Assembly: GCA_002309375.1 (NCBI GenBank)
Contig: DBXK01000009.1
Coordinates: 7,246 to 22,866 of the forward strand
Length of the DNA stretch: 15,621 nucleotides
Direction of reading: 5' to 3'
Origin: Christensenella sp. UBA1214
GTDB lineage: Bacteria; Bacillota; Clostridia; Christensenellales; CAG-138
The position numbers and the translations under genes are program-made. Shown in pieces: positions 1 to 8,054 of the stretch. A model generated the notes under the pieces. That model was not told where the DNA came from. It was given only the letters and a program-made list of their open reading frames with translations, and made no database searches. Every line of letters starts with the position of its first letter. Position 1 is the first letter of the stretch.

Positions 1-984
1 GAGCCTGCCGTTATAGCAGACGCCGTTTTCATCGACGAGATAGTCCGCGGAACGCACGCCGCCCCAGTCGATCTCATCATCCGGATAATAGGAGCTGTTC
101 GTTAACGGATCGACGTTGTCCATAACGAGCCTGCCGTCGAGGGTATAGATGCTGTAAACCATCCTGATCCAGCCGTCTTCCCGATCGTCATTCTCCATGG
201 GGCGCCTGCCGATGATGTATTTTCCGGCAAAAACGCCTTCGATCTCCCCGAAAGCCGCAGGATCGACCGTTCCGACGGTATTGCCGTTTTCATCGAGCAG
301 CAGGGCCGGAGCATTGTATTCGAAATTCCAGGTCTCAAAATCGTAACGCCAGCTGCGTTTGATGACAAGGTATTTCCCGTCGATATGCAGCACGCTGCCC
401 ACAAAATCGACCTCGATTTCCTTATCCGAAAGGTCGATCGGGTTTTCGAGATCCGCGTCTCGGATCTCGCTCAGGCAGACCTTGTACCCGAAATCGCTGT
501 CCGGATCTGCTCTGTATTCGATCCTGAAGGCAAAATCCTCGAAAAACTGGTAGTATTCGCCCATCTGCATCGTATTCAGGTCGAATCCGTACGGCCTGCC
601 GTATTCGGTATAGAGCCCATAGCCCCACATATCCTCATATGACGGCGCATGGAAGGTCCCGACGAGCTCGCCCATGCTGTTATAGATATAATGCAGGTCG
701 CTTTCGCCGTCGATCACGAGATATTTAAGCGGCTCCTCGAAGAGCGGCCCGTCGATCAGCTTGCCGAGCTTCGGCGCGGAAGGATAATCGGGTCTTGGGG
801 TCGGGGTCGGGGCGGGCGTCGGTCCCGGCGTCTCCGTCGGGGCGGGCATTTCCGTCGCCGCGGGAACGGTCGCCGGTTCGGCGGTCTCGTCGGCAGCGGC
901 CTGCTTTTCACCGGGCGCGGCGCAGGAAACGGCGCTGGCAATTACGGCAAAGGCAAGCAGGAAAGCAAACAAGCGTTTCATCAT
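1..984 (-). CDS. Repeat-containing lipoprotein, unknown function (C-terminus beyond window)
   Basis: This open frame runs without a stop from an ATG to the left window edge, so at least 327 residues are visible and the C-terminus is missing. The N-terminus has a basic MKR, a hydrophobic stretch and a lipobox-like AVSC with Cys20, which predicts a lipoprotein tethered outside the membrane. Residues about 38-67 are a Pro/Thr-rich linker. The rest contains a loosely repeated beta-type unit: K-Y-hydrophobic pairs at about 86, 203 and 254, each followed by an aromatic strand and a D/N-x-x-G-x-x-V turn (near 102-108, 230-237 and 282-286). A further partial unit starts near 312. It resembles WG-type or propeller repeats, but I do not recognise a named family. 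Two ATGs lie in tandem (984 and 981) behind a GGGAGG site; 981 has the better spacing. The PstS-like gene ends 14 bases upstream, so the two are probably co-transcribed. Confidence 0.85.
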   Translation of the reverse strand, partial: MMKRLFAFLLAFAVIASAVSCAAPGEKQAAADETAEPATVPAATEMPAPTETPGPTPAPTPTPRPDYPSAPKLGKLIDGPLFEEPLKYLVIDGESDLHYIYNSMGELVGTFHAPSYEDMWGYGLYTEYGRPYGFDLNTMQMGEYYQFFEDFAFRIEYRADPDSDFGYKVCLSEIRDADLENPIDLSDKEIEVDFVGSVLHIDGKYLVIKRSWRYDFETWNFEYNAPALLLDENGNTVGTVDPAAFGEIEGVFAGKYIIGRRPMENDDREDGWIRMVYSIYTLDGRLVMDNVDPLTNSSYYPDDEIDWGGVRSADYLVDENGVCYNGRL

Positions 985-998
985 AACGCCCTCCCTGA

Positions 999-2018
999 TC
1001 ATTTTCCTTCAAGATCGAGGCCGCGCATATAGGGCACATAGCCGCAGGCGGCAACGAAATACTGGCCGGCTTCGGTTTCGAGCCAGTCAACGAGTTTTTT
1101 CGCCATCTGGTCGACGCCGGTCTTCGGCAGGATCGCGTAGAACGGATTGATATAGGGATACTCGCCCGCGTTGATGCTCGCGAAGTTCGGCTCGACGCCG
1201 TCGATGCGGATGAACTTCAGATTCGGCTGGTTGTACATATTCTGCGCATAGTAGTAGACCGAATAGCCGATCGCATTTGCGCTGTTGTCATAGGCGGCGA
1301 TATCGACGATAACGTCGCTCATCGTGCTCGAAACGAGGATCTCATCCTCCGGCGCCATCGGGACGTCCTTCATGACGAGGTCGAGCATCAGCGTCTGACT
1401 GCCGCTGAGAACGGGGCGCTGGAAGGCGACGATGGGCTGATCGAGGCCGCCGACCTCGCTCCAATTTTTGATCCTTCCGCTGAAGATGCCGCGGAGCTGT
1501 TCCTCCGTCAGGCTTTCGACGGGATTGTTGACGTTCGTGATGAAAACGAGGGCGTCGAGGCCGATCGGGCGCATATCGAAGGTATTCTCCGGATCAAGGC
1601 GCTCCTTTGTGGGCTTGCTCGCTTCGTAAACAAGGAGCATCGAGCAATCGCGCTTATTGAGCGCATCATAGGAAAAGTCCGTGGTGCTGAAGTTGATCGT
1701 ATTTTCCGCTTCCTCTTCGGTGCAGCCCGTCACGAGCTGAACGAGCGCCATCGCCATCGGGATGTTCGCGGTGGAGCCGTCCACCTTCGGATACTGCGCA
1801 AGGGTGCACTGCGGCACGGCCTGCGGATCCCCTTCCGGCGGCTTGGTCGGATCGGCCGTCGGCGGCTCGGTCGGTTTCGGCGCTGCCGAGGCGTTCTCAT
1901 CGCCGCCCGCATTCGCGTCCTGCGGCGCCGGAGTCGCTTCATTTCCGCCCCCGTTGGAGCAGGCGGCGAAGCTCAATGCGAGAAGGCATGCGAGGATCAA
2001 AGAAATAATGCGTTTCAT
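999..2018 (-). CDS. PstS-family solute-binding lipoprotein (phosphate-like ABC substrate-binding protein)
   Basis: A 339-residue extracytoplasmic solute-binding protein. The N-terminus has MKR, a hydrophobic core and the lipobox FAAC with Cys20. Residues about 21-70 form a low-complexity Gly/Ala/Pro/Thr tether. The mature domain carries PstS-type landmarks: V-D-G-S-T at 79-83, the family signature IFSGRIKNWSEVGG at 178-191, an R-P-x-L-S-G-S-Q segment at 201-208 in place of the usual R-x-x-S-G-T, an A-I-G-Y-S strand at 249-253 and NPFYAILP at 291-298. These suggest an oxyanion ligand such as phosphate, but the specificity is inferred. No pstC, pstA, pstB or phoU gene is visible nearby. The start at 2018 was preferred to an in-frame one at 2060 because it gives a proper signal peptide and has GGAAAGGAAA about 10 bases upstream. 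The 42 bases between the two starts encode a charged, non-signal leader. Confidence 0.88.
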   Translation of the reverse strand: MKRIISLILACLLALSFAACSNGGGNEATPAPQDANAGGDENASAAPKPTEPPTADPTKPPEGDPQAVPQCTLAQYPKVDGSTANIPMAMALVQLVTGCTEEEAENTINFSTTDFSYDALNKRDCSMLLVYEASKPTKERLDPENTFDMRPIGLDALVFITNVNNPVESLTEEQLRGIFSGRIKNWSEVGGLDQPIVAFQRPVLSGSQTLMLDLVMKDVPMAPEDEILVSSTMSDVIVDIAAYDNSANAIGYSVYYYAQNMYNQPNLKFIRIDGVEPNFASINAGEYPYINPFYAILPKTGVDQMAKKLVDWLETEAGQYFVAACGYVPYMRGLDLEGK

Positions 2019-2036
2019 AATCGTTGTTTCCTTTCC

Positions 2037-2055
2037 GGAGCAATTAAAATGCTCC
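2037..2055 (-). other. Hairpin 2 in the leader of the PstS-like gene
   Basis: On the minus strand GGAGCA and TGCTCC form a perfect 6-bp stem around a 7-base T/A loop. It lies just upstream of the ribosome binding site (about 2025-2036) of the solute-binding lipoprotein gene. No T-run follows, so it does not look like an intrinsic terminator. Its stem arms are the same sequence as those of the neighbouring hairpin at 2068-2097. Confidence 0.6.
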
Positions 2056-2067
2056 CTCAATATGTTA

Positions 2068-2097
2068 ACGGAGCAAGCCGTTGAACGGTTGCTCCGT
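2068..2097 (-). other. Hairpin 1 between the topoisomerase gene and the PstS-like gene
   Basis: A 9-bp perfect inverted repeat (ACGGAGCAA / TTGCTCCGT) is extended inward by CCG/CGG around a 5-base loop, with one bulged base. It begins 12 bases past the stop codon of the topoisomerase subunit A gene. The bases after it on the minus strand (TAACATATTG) are not a T-run, so Rho-independent termination is doubtful. It could protect a transcript end, mark processing, or belong to a leader structure with the hairpin at 2037-2055. Confidence 0.6.
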
Positions 2098-2109
2098 CTG
2101 TCGGATTCG

Positions 2110-4545
2110 TTACTGTTTTTTGCTGAGCCCGGTCACGACGTCGTCCATCAGCACCATCACGACCGGCTGGCCCTTTCCGGCGCGCTGGTCGATCTTGATC
2201 TCCTCGGTATTGAAGGGCGTTTCGGTGCCGCTCTTCTGCACCGCGATCAGATCCTCCGGGACGGTGACGTGGCGCACCGCGGCGATGCGTGAACCGTTCG
2301 AGCCGTTCTTCTTGAAGCCGAAGCACTGCACGCCTTTGCCGTTTCTGCCCTGGATCTCGTGATCGAAGGCGAAGCTGCGCTTCATGTAGCCGCGGTCGGA
2401 AACTGTCAGAAGCTCGCCTTCGTCCGTGATATGGCCGGCATAGATGACCTTGTCCCCCGCCTCGAGCTTGATGCCCTTCACACCCGCGCTCGCACGGCCC
2501 GTGACGGGAACGCTGTCCGCCGCAAAGCGGATGCTCATCGCGCCTTCGGTCACGAGGATGATGCTGTCCTCCTCAATGGGCTCCGGGATGAATTCAACGG
2601 AAAGCAGCGCGTCGTCGTCCTTGACGGTGATCGCGGCGATCCTCTTCGAGCGGGTATTGTATTCCTTCGCTTCCGTGCACTTGACGAGGCCGGCGGCCGT
2701 ATAGAAGAACACGAGGCCGTTCGTGAAGGGATCCTGGAAGGCGGCAAGCACGCGCTCGTCGTGCTCGACTTCGATGATCGCGGAAAGATTGGTCGGCTTT
2801 TTATCCGGCTTCGTTTCCGGGATATCCGAAACGGGGATCGTCAAAAGCGCGCCGTGGCTCGTGAAGAGGCGGATGCTCGAATCGGTCTGCGTTCCGAAAA
2901 CGGCGAGGGGCTTTTCCTGCGCGATCAGCTCGAGCGTCACGAGCTTCGGCTGCATCCTCCTCAGGCGGTTGTCCGAAAGGATCATGACGGTCGCGGGCTC
3001 GGCGATGACCTCTTTGGTCTCGATGAAGGTCTCCTCGCCGTCGCCCTCGATGAGGGTCGTGCGGCGCTCCGAAGCGAACATTTTGCGGATCTCGGTGAGC
3101 TCGTCGATGATCAGCGCATGGAGCTTCTTCTTCGAGCCGAGGATGCCGCGGAGACGCTCGATCTGCTTTTTGACTTCCTTATGCTCGCGCTCGATCTCGA
3201 GCTGTTCGAGGTTCGTTAGCCTCTGCAGGCGAAGATCGAGGATCGCATCCGCCTGGACGCCGGTGAGCTCGAAGCGCTCCATCAACGCCTGCTTCGCCGC
3301 CTTCGGGGATTTCGAAGCGCGGATCAGGGCGATGACTTCATCGATATTCAGCAGGGCGATCATGAGGCCGTCGAGGATATGCGCGCGGCGCTCCGCCGCT
3401 TCGAGCTCGCTGCGGCAGCGCCTCGTGACGACGTCCTCCTGATGGCGGATATAGCAGTCGATGAGCTCCGTGAGGGGCAGCAGCTTCGGCTTGCCGTCCG
3501 CGATCGCAACCATGATGACCGAAACGGTCTTCTGCAGATCGGAATATTTGAACAGCGCGTTCAGCACCTTCTCCGGATCAAAATCCTTCTTGACCTCGAT
3601 CACAGCGCGGATGCCGGTCCTGTCGGATTCATCGCGGATATCGCTTATACCGGCGAAGGCGGATTTGCTCTTCTGCTGAACGAGGGAAAGTACCTTCTCG
3701 AGCGCGGCGGCCTTGTTCACCTGGTACGGGAACTCGGTGATGACGATGTTCGTCTTGCCGTTCTTCAGCGGCTCGAAATGCGTTTTCGCGCGGTTGATGA
3801 GCTTTCCCCTGCCGTTCTCGTATGCGGCGCGGATCTCCGGCGAATCGATCAGATAGCCGCCGGTCGGGAAATCCGGGCAGGGCATGATCGAAAGGAGCTT
3901 GTCGAGGCTGATCTTCGGATCGTTGATCCTCGCGATCACGGCGTCGATCGCCTCCCCGGGATTATGCGGCGGAATGGAGGTCGTGAGGCCGACGGCGATG
4001 CCGTTCGAACCGTTGATGAGAAGGTTCGGGAAGCGGCTCGGCAGAACGTCCGGCTCCTTCAAAGTATCGTCGAAATTCAGGCTGAATTTGACGGTATCCT
4101 TGTCGATATCGCGCAGCATCTGCATCGCGGCGGCGGTCATGCGGGCCTCGGTATACCTCATCGCGGCGGCGGAATCGCCGTCCATAGAGCCGAAGTTGCC
4201 GTGACCGTCGACCATCGGCAGGCGCATGTTGAAATCCTGGGCCATGCGGACCATCGCGTCGTAAACGGAGCTGTCGCCGTGGGGATGGTATTTGCCGAGG
4301 CAGTCGCCGACGATGCGGGCGGACTTGCGGTGCGGCTTATCCGGCGCAAGGCCGAGCTCCATCATCGTATAAAGGATGCGGCGCTGAACGGGCTTCAGTC
4401 CGTCCTCGACGCGCGGAAGGGCGCGCTCCAGAATGACGTGCTCCGCATAGGGCATCATGGACTGGTGCATGACGTCGTCCATGCTCTTGATTATGATCGG
4501 GATCTTCGGCGTCCCGGGTTCTTTGATCTGTACTTTCCTTGCCAT
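2110..4545 (-). CDS. parC: Type IIA DNA topoisomerase subunit A, ParC/GyrA type
   Basis: An 811-residue DNA breakage-reunion subunit that works with a GyrB/ParE ATPase not present in this window. The N-terminal domain has K-P-V-Q-R-R at 51-56, the winged-helix segment G-K-Y-H-P-H-G-D at 84-91 and the catalytic Arg130-Tyr131 in AAAMRYTEARM. A tower and coiled-coil region spans about 370-490. A C-terminal beta-pinwheel of repeated blades covers about 515-805. Where GyrA proteins carry the QRRGGKG box before the first blade, this protein has KPDKKPT (579-585). I therefore lean to topoisomerase IV (ParC), although degenerate box-like strings appear in late blades (732-738 and 787-792). The quinolone-determining positions are Ser92 and Asp96, the usual susceptible residues. 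The start has AAAGGCAG upstream and lies 21 bases after the rpe stop, so it is probably in the same operon. Confidence 0.9.
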   Translation of the reverse strand: MARKVQIKEPGTPKIPIIIKSMDDVMHQSMMPYAEHVILERALPRVEDGLKPVQRRILYTMMELGLAPDKPHRKSARIVGDCLGKYHPHGDSSVYDAMVRMAQDFNMRLPMVDGHGNFGSMDGDSAAAMRYTEARMTAAAMQMLRDIDKDTVKFSLNFDDTLKEPDVLPSRFPNLLINGSNGIAVGLTTSIPPHNPGEAIDAVIARINDPKISLDKLLSIMPCPDFPTGGYLIDSPEIRAAYENGRGKLINRAKTHFEPLKNGKTNIVITEFPYQVNKAAALEKVLSLVQQKSKSAFAGISDIRDESDRTGIRAVIEVKKDFDPEKVLNALFKYSDLQKTVSVIMVAIADGKPKLLPLTELIDCYIRHQEDVVTRRCRSELEAAERRAHILDGLMIALLNIDEVIALIRASKSPKAAKQALMERFELTGVQADAILDLRLQRLTNLEQLEIEREHKEVKKQIERLRGILGSKKKLHALIIDELTEIRKMFASERRTTLIEGDGEETFIETKEVIAEPATVMILSDNRLRRMQPKLVTLELIAQEKPLAVFGTQTDSSIRLFTSHGALLTIPVSDIPETKPDKKPTNLSAIIEVEHDERVLAAFQDPFTNGLVFFYTAAGLVKCTEAKEYNTRSKRIAAITVKDDDALLSVEFIPEPIEEDSIILVTEGAMSIRFAADSVPVTGRASAGVKGIKLEAGDKVIYAGHITDEGELLTVSDRGYMKRSFAFDHEIQGRNGKGVQCFGFKKNGSNGSRIAAVRHVTVPEDLIAVQKSGTETPFNTEEIKIDQRAGKGQPVVMVLMDDVVTGLSKKQ

Positions 4546-4566
4546 GTTCTGCCTTTGTTTTGCCGG

Positions 4567-5220
4567 TCATTCGCCGCGCAGGGTGCGGATCATCGCTGCG
4601 GGATCGGGCGAAGAATAGACCGCGTTGCCCGCAACGAGCACGTCCGCGCCGAAATATCTGCAGACCTTCGCGGTCTCCTTATTCACGCCGCCGTCGACTT
4701 CGATCTCGACCTTTTCGGAAAGGCCCTTTTCTTTAAGCATCTGCTTGATGACGGCGATCTTCCTCGCCGCTTCCGGAATGAATTTCTGCCCGCCGAAGCC
4801 CGGGTTGACGGTCATCACGAGCACGAGATCCGCGCTTTCGAGCAGATACTCGACGGCGGAGGGCGGCGTCTGCGGATTGAGCGCGATGCCGGCCTTCATG
4901 CCGAAGGAGCGGATCAGATTGAGCGTGCGGTGAGCGTGATGATCGGCTTCGACATGGATCGTGACGATGTCCGCGCCGGCATTTTTGAAATCCTGCACCC
5001 ATTTCGCGGGCTCGGCGACCATCAGATGCGCGTCGAAAACAAGGTCCGTGTGCTTGCGGAGCGCCTTCGTCATCGGTGCGCCGAAGGTAATGTTCGGCAC
5101 GAATGCGCCGTCCATGACGTCAAGATGGACGTAATCGGCGCCCCAGGGCTTCAAAAGATCCACCGCTTCCCCGAGGGAAGCATAATCCGCAGAAAGGATC
5201 GAAGGTGCAATTTTAATCAT
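4567..5220 (-). CDS. rpe: Ribulose-phosphate 3-epimerase
   Basis: A 217-residue TIM-barrel enzyme that interconverts ribulose 5-phosphate and xylulose 5-phosphate in the cytoplasmic pentose phosphate pathway. The N-terminus IKIAPSILSADY is characteristic. The metal-binding and acid/base set is present: His32 and Asp34 in VHLDVMDG, His65 in DAHLMV, and Asp176 in VDGGVN. The phosphate-binding loops are NPGFGGQ at 139-145 and VAGNAV at 196-201. The length is typical. The start at 5220 is set by a strong GAGGAGG seven bases upstream; an upstream in-frame start at 5265 would add a non-conserved basic leader inside rsgA. The gene overlaps the end of rsgA by 8 bases, so translational coupling is likely. 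rsgA-rpe next to a PASTA kinase is a conserved Bacillota arrangement. Confidence 0.97.
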   Translation of the reverse strand: MIKIAPSILSADYASLGEAVDLLKPWGADYVHLDVMDGAFVPNITFGAPMTKALRKHTDLVFDAHLMVAEPAKWVQDFKNAGADIVTIHVEADHHAHRTLNLIRSFGMKAGIALNPQTPPSAVEYLLESADLVLVMTVNPGFGGQKFIPEAARKIAVIKQMLKEKGLSEKVEIEVDGGVNKETAKVCRYFGADVLVAGNAVYSSPDPAAMIRTLRGE

Positions 5221-6145
5221 ATCTGTGCCTCCTCTGCTCTTCCGCCTCTTTGACGAGCCGGACATAGCGTTCGTATCGTTGTTTGGTTATTCCTTGGTTA
5301 TTTTGATTTTTCAGCAGTTCTTTTTTAACATAACAGCCGGGCTCGCTGATATGCAGGCAGCCCGAAAAGCGGCAGTTCTCCTCCGCGCCGCGGAGCTCCG
5401 GATAAAGCAGGCGTATCTCCTCCGGCGGCAATTCGAGCGAATCGAGGAAGCTGAAGCCCGGGGTATCGAGCACGGCGCCGCCGCCCGGGAGCGGGATCAG
5501 CTCCGTATGCCGCGTCGTGTGCCGGCCGCGCTCGGTCTTGCGCGAAAGGCCGCCGACGGCGAGCTCCGCGCCGGGCAGCATCGCATTGAGAAGCGATGAT
5601 TTTCCGACGGCGGACTGCCCCGCAAGGCAGATCACCTTGCCGTCCAGCTTTTTTTTGAGCTCATCCAGGCCCTCGCCCGTTTCCGCCGAAACGACGACGG
5701 TCTCATAGCCGGTCGGCGCATATTCCGAAAGCAGGCTTTCAACGGCGCCGGGCTCCGCTTCATCGCATTTATTGACGGCGATCAGCGGCTCAATGCCGTA
5801 TTTTTCGCAGAAGATCAGGAGCTTATCGACAAGAAGAAGATCCGGCAGGGGCCGTGATGCGGCAATAACTATAAAGAGCCGGTCGATGTTCGCGACAGCG
5901 GGGCGGATGAGCTCGTTCCTGCGGGGCAGGATGCTCATCAGATAGCCGTTCGCGGCGCGCGGATCCGGCGCGCTTTCTCCGTTTTCCGTGACGGCGAATT
6001 CGACGCGGTCGCCGACGACGGGCGTGACCTGCTGCTTGCGGAAAAGGCCGCGGGCCTTGCAGACATATTCCGCGCCGTCTTCGGCGAGGACGGTATAGAA
6101 ACCGCCGACGCCTTTTATTATCAATCCGTTTTTGACTTTATCCAT
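5213..6145 (-). CDS. rsgA: Ribosome small subunit-dependent GTPase RsgA (YjeQ/CpgA)
   Basis: A 310-residue circularly permuted GTPase that helps late 30S subunit maturation. An OB-fold N-terminal domain (about 5-75) includes the VVGDRVEF turn. The G motifs come in permuted order: NKCD (G4) at 125-128, VSAETGEG (G5) at 152-159, the P-loop GQSAVGKSS (G1) at 176-184, a Thr-bearing switch near 210, and DTPG (G3) at 227-230. The C-terminal zinc finger uses Cys258, Cys263, His265 and Cys271. It starts 16 bases after the kinase stop with AAGG about 8 bases upstream, and its end overlaps rpe. In Bacillus the homologue CpgA is reported as a substrate of PrkC, which fits its position just downstream of the kinase; that link is inferred here. 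Confidence 0.97.
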   Translation of the reverse strand: MDKVKNGLIIKGVGGFYTVLAEDGAEYVCKARGLFRKQQVTPVVGDRVEFAVTENGESAPDPRAANGYLMSILPRRNELIRPAVANIDRLFIVIAASRPLPDLLLVDKLLIFCEKYGIEPLIAVNKCDEAEPGAVESLLSEYAPTGYETVVVSAETGEGLDELKKKLDGKVICLAGQSAVGKSSLLNAMLPGAELAVGGLSRKTERGRHTTRHTELIPLPGGGAVLDTPGFSFLDSLELPPEEIRLLYPELRGAEENCRFSGCLHISEPGCYVKKELLKNQNNQGITKQRYERYVRLVKEAEEQRRHRYD

Positions 6146-6161
6146 TCGTTTGCCTTAGGCG

Positions 6162-8054
6162 TCAGTCCTTGCGTTTGAAGAATTCCGTATTGAAGCGCAG
6201 CGCTTCCCCGCCGTTTTTATAGACGATGCATTCATGCGCGCCTTCGTAAAGATAGCCGGCGGTGAAGCGGAATTCCCAATGCTCCGTTGCATCGAAGATC
6301 TCTTCGAACAGCACGAATTCGCCGTAATCGGTCAGCATCACGATCTCAACGAGGGTATCGTCCTCCTCGATCGGCATGCTGAAATCGATGTTGGAGGCGC
6401 AGAGCCTGCTGTAATCGGCGTAAAGATAGATATCGACCGTTGTTTCGGAGGGCAGGAACGGAAGGCCGACCTGCGGATTCTGGGAGAAGACGAGCGCTGT
6501 GCTTGCGGCGCCGGCCTCGGCCTTCGTGGTTTTGCTGTAATGGAAGCGGGTATTCTTAACGCGGTAAGCTTCCATGATCCGCCTGATCCCGCCGACGGTC
6601 TGCACATCGGTCAGATCCGGCATCGGAACATAGGTCATCCCCTCCGCGCCGCTGATCACAAGGCGGATGGATTCTGTTGTATCGTCGCTGACGAGCTCCG
6701 TGCCTTCCGGAATGGATTGCTTGAGGATCGTCCCGTCCGGCTGATCCGATGCTTCATAATCGAGGGATTCGATCGTTAAATTCAGTTTTTCAAGGATCGG
6801 GATCGCATCTTCAAGTGTTTTCCCGATGAGGTTCTCCATGCTGACCGTCGTCGTTCCGTTGGAAAGCCAGACTTCGACGACCGTGCCCTTGTCTGCAGTT
6901 CCGCCGGCCTCCGGCTCCTGCCTGCAGATCCTGCCCTTTTCGATATCCGGATCGGACATATACCCGGCAACGCTGATGGCGAATTCCCTGTTCTTCAGGA
7001 CCTCCGTCGCTTCGGCCACCGTTTTGTTGAGAACATCCGGGATCTTCGGAACGGAATCCTTGTCCTTGCCGAACATTGTGAAATACCAAACGAGGAACAT
7101 CCCGAGCACGAGCGCGACCATCAGCGAAGCGGGCAGGATGATATGCCAGAGCTTGCCCTTTGTTTTCGGCTGCTCCTCCGGATCGGTCTTCTTGACCGGG
7201 CCGGCGTTTTCGATCTTCGCAAACCTGCTTTCCGGCTCGCGGAGGGCGCGGATCAGATCGCGCTTCAGTTCCTCCGCCGAGGAATAGCGGACGTTCAGAT
7301 CCTTCGCCGTCGCTTTCACGATCACATCGCTCAGAGCGGGCGAAATGGAGGGATCGGCCTCCATCGGCGGGATCAGCTTTTCGTTGATATGCTTGAGCGC
7401 GATCTGAACGGAATTGTCGCCGTCGAAGGGCGGATTGCCGATCAGCATTTCATAGAGCATGATGCCGACGGAGTACAGGTCGCTTTCGACGCCGACCGCG
7501 CCGCCGCTGGCCTGCTCGGGGGAGATATAGTGGACGGAGCCGACGACGTTGTTGCCGTCGAAGGTCCTTGTGATGGATGCGGTGTCCTTCGCGATGCCGA
7601 AGTCGGTCAGCTTGATCGTTTTATCCTTGGAAATGAGCACGTTCTGCGGCTTGACATCCCTGTGGACATAGCCGCCCTCGTGCGCGGCGCTCAGCGCGTT
7701 CAGCACGCGGCAGGTGATATGCACCGCGGCCTTCGGGCTCAGTTTCCCTTTGGTTTTCAGGTATTCCTTGAGGGTCAGGCCTTCGACATACTCCATCACG
7801 ATGTAGCTTCTGCCTTCGTATTCGCCGTATGCATAGGCGCGGACTATGTTCGGACATTCGAGGGTCAGCATCGCGCGGGTCTCCCTTTCGAAGCGCCGCA
7901 TATACTGCCCGTCCTCGCAGAATTCTTTTTTTATCATTTTGACGGCGACCTGCCGATCCTCTTCGCGGTCGTGAGCGCGGAAAACCTCCGCCATGCCGCC
8001 GGTGCCGATCAGCTCTTCGATCTCGTATCTGTTTTCAAGCACGGTACCGATCAC
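6162..8054 (-). CDS. prkC: PASTA-domain Ser/Thr protein kinase (PrkC/Stk type)
   Basis: A 630-residue transmembrane kinase that senses peptidoglycan fragments or lipid II outside and phosphorylates Ser/Thr inside. The cytoplasmic kinase domain (about 10-270) has the G-loop GTGGMAEV (17-24), Lys39 in VAVK, HRDVKPQN with Asp133 and Asn138, DFG at 151-153, an activation loop rich in Thr/Ser (158-165) and SVHYISPEQ. A charged juxtamembrane segment leads to one membrane helix at about 303-328. Outside are three PASTA units (about 335-400, 401-470 and 473-547; the third is the most divergent). A C-terminal beta-rich region (about 550-630) follows, probably the Ig-like domain known from PrkC proteins. 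The start is GTG, overlapping the phosphatase stop as GTGA, with the excellent site GGGAGGTGA six bases upstream. Kinase and phosphatase are therefore translationally coupled. Confidence 0.96.
   Translation of the reverse strand: MIGTVLENRYEIEELIGTGGMAEVFRAHDREEDRQVAVKMIKKEFCEDGQYMRRFERETRAMLTLECPNIVRAYAYGEYEGRSYIVMEYVEGLTLKEYLKTKGKLSPKAAVHITCRVLNALSAAHEGGYVHRDVKPQNVLISKDKTIKLTDFGIAKDTASITRTFDGNNVVGSVHYISPEQASGGAVGVESDLYSVGIMLYEMLIGNPPFDGDNSVQIALKHINEKLIPPMEADPSISPALSDVIVKATAKDLNVRYSSAEELKRDLIRALREPESRFAKIENAGPVKKTDPEEQPKTKGKLWHIILPASLMVALVLGMFLVWYFTMFGKDKDSVPKIPDVLNKTVAEATEVLKNREFAISVAGYMSDPDIEKGRICRQEPEAGGTADKGTVVEVWLSNGTTTVSMENLIGKTLEDAIPILEKLNLTIESLDYEASDQPDGTILKQSIPEGTELVSDDTTESIRLVISGAEGMTYVPMPDLTDVQTVGGIRRIMEAYRVKNTRFHYSKTTKAEAGAASTALVFSQNPQVGLPFLPSETTVDIYLYADYSRLCASNIDFSMPIEEDDTLVEIVMLTDYGEFVLFEEIFDATEHWEFRFTAGYLYEGAHECIVYKNGGEALRFNTEFFKRKD

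Noticed and set aside
649..1032. A 127-residue + strand frame with Arg/Gly-rich centre
   Set aside because: The Arg/Gly run is the reverse complement of the Pro/Thr linker of the lipoprotein gene on the minus strand.
2019..2109. An intrinsic terminator after the topoisomerase gene
   Set aside because: The hairpins are good but neither is followed by a T-run on the minus strand, so I list them as leader structures.
3379..5253. A 624-residue + strand open frame antisense to the topoisomerase and rpe genes
   Set aside because: It lies wholly opposite two well-supported genes, is rich in Arg, Asp, His and Gly in no domain order, and has no ribosome binding site. It is a shadow frame of GC-rich coding DNA.
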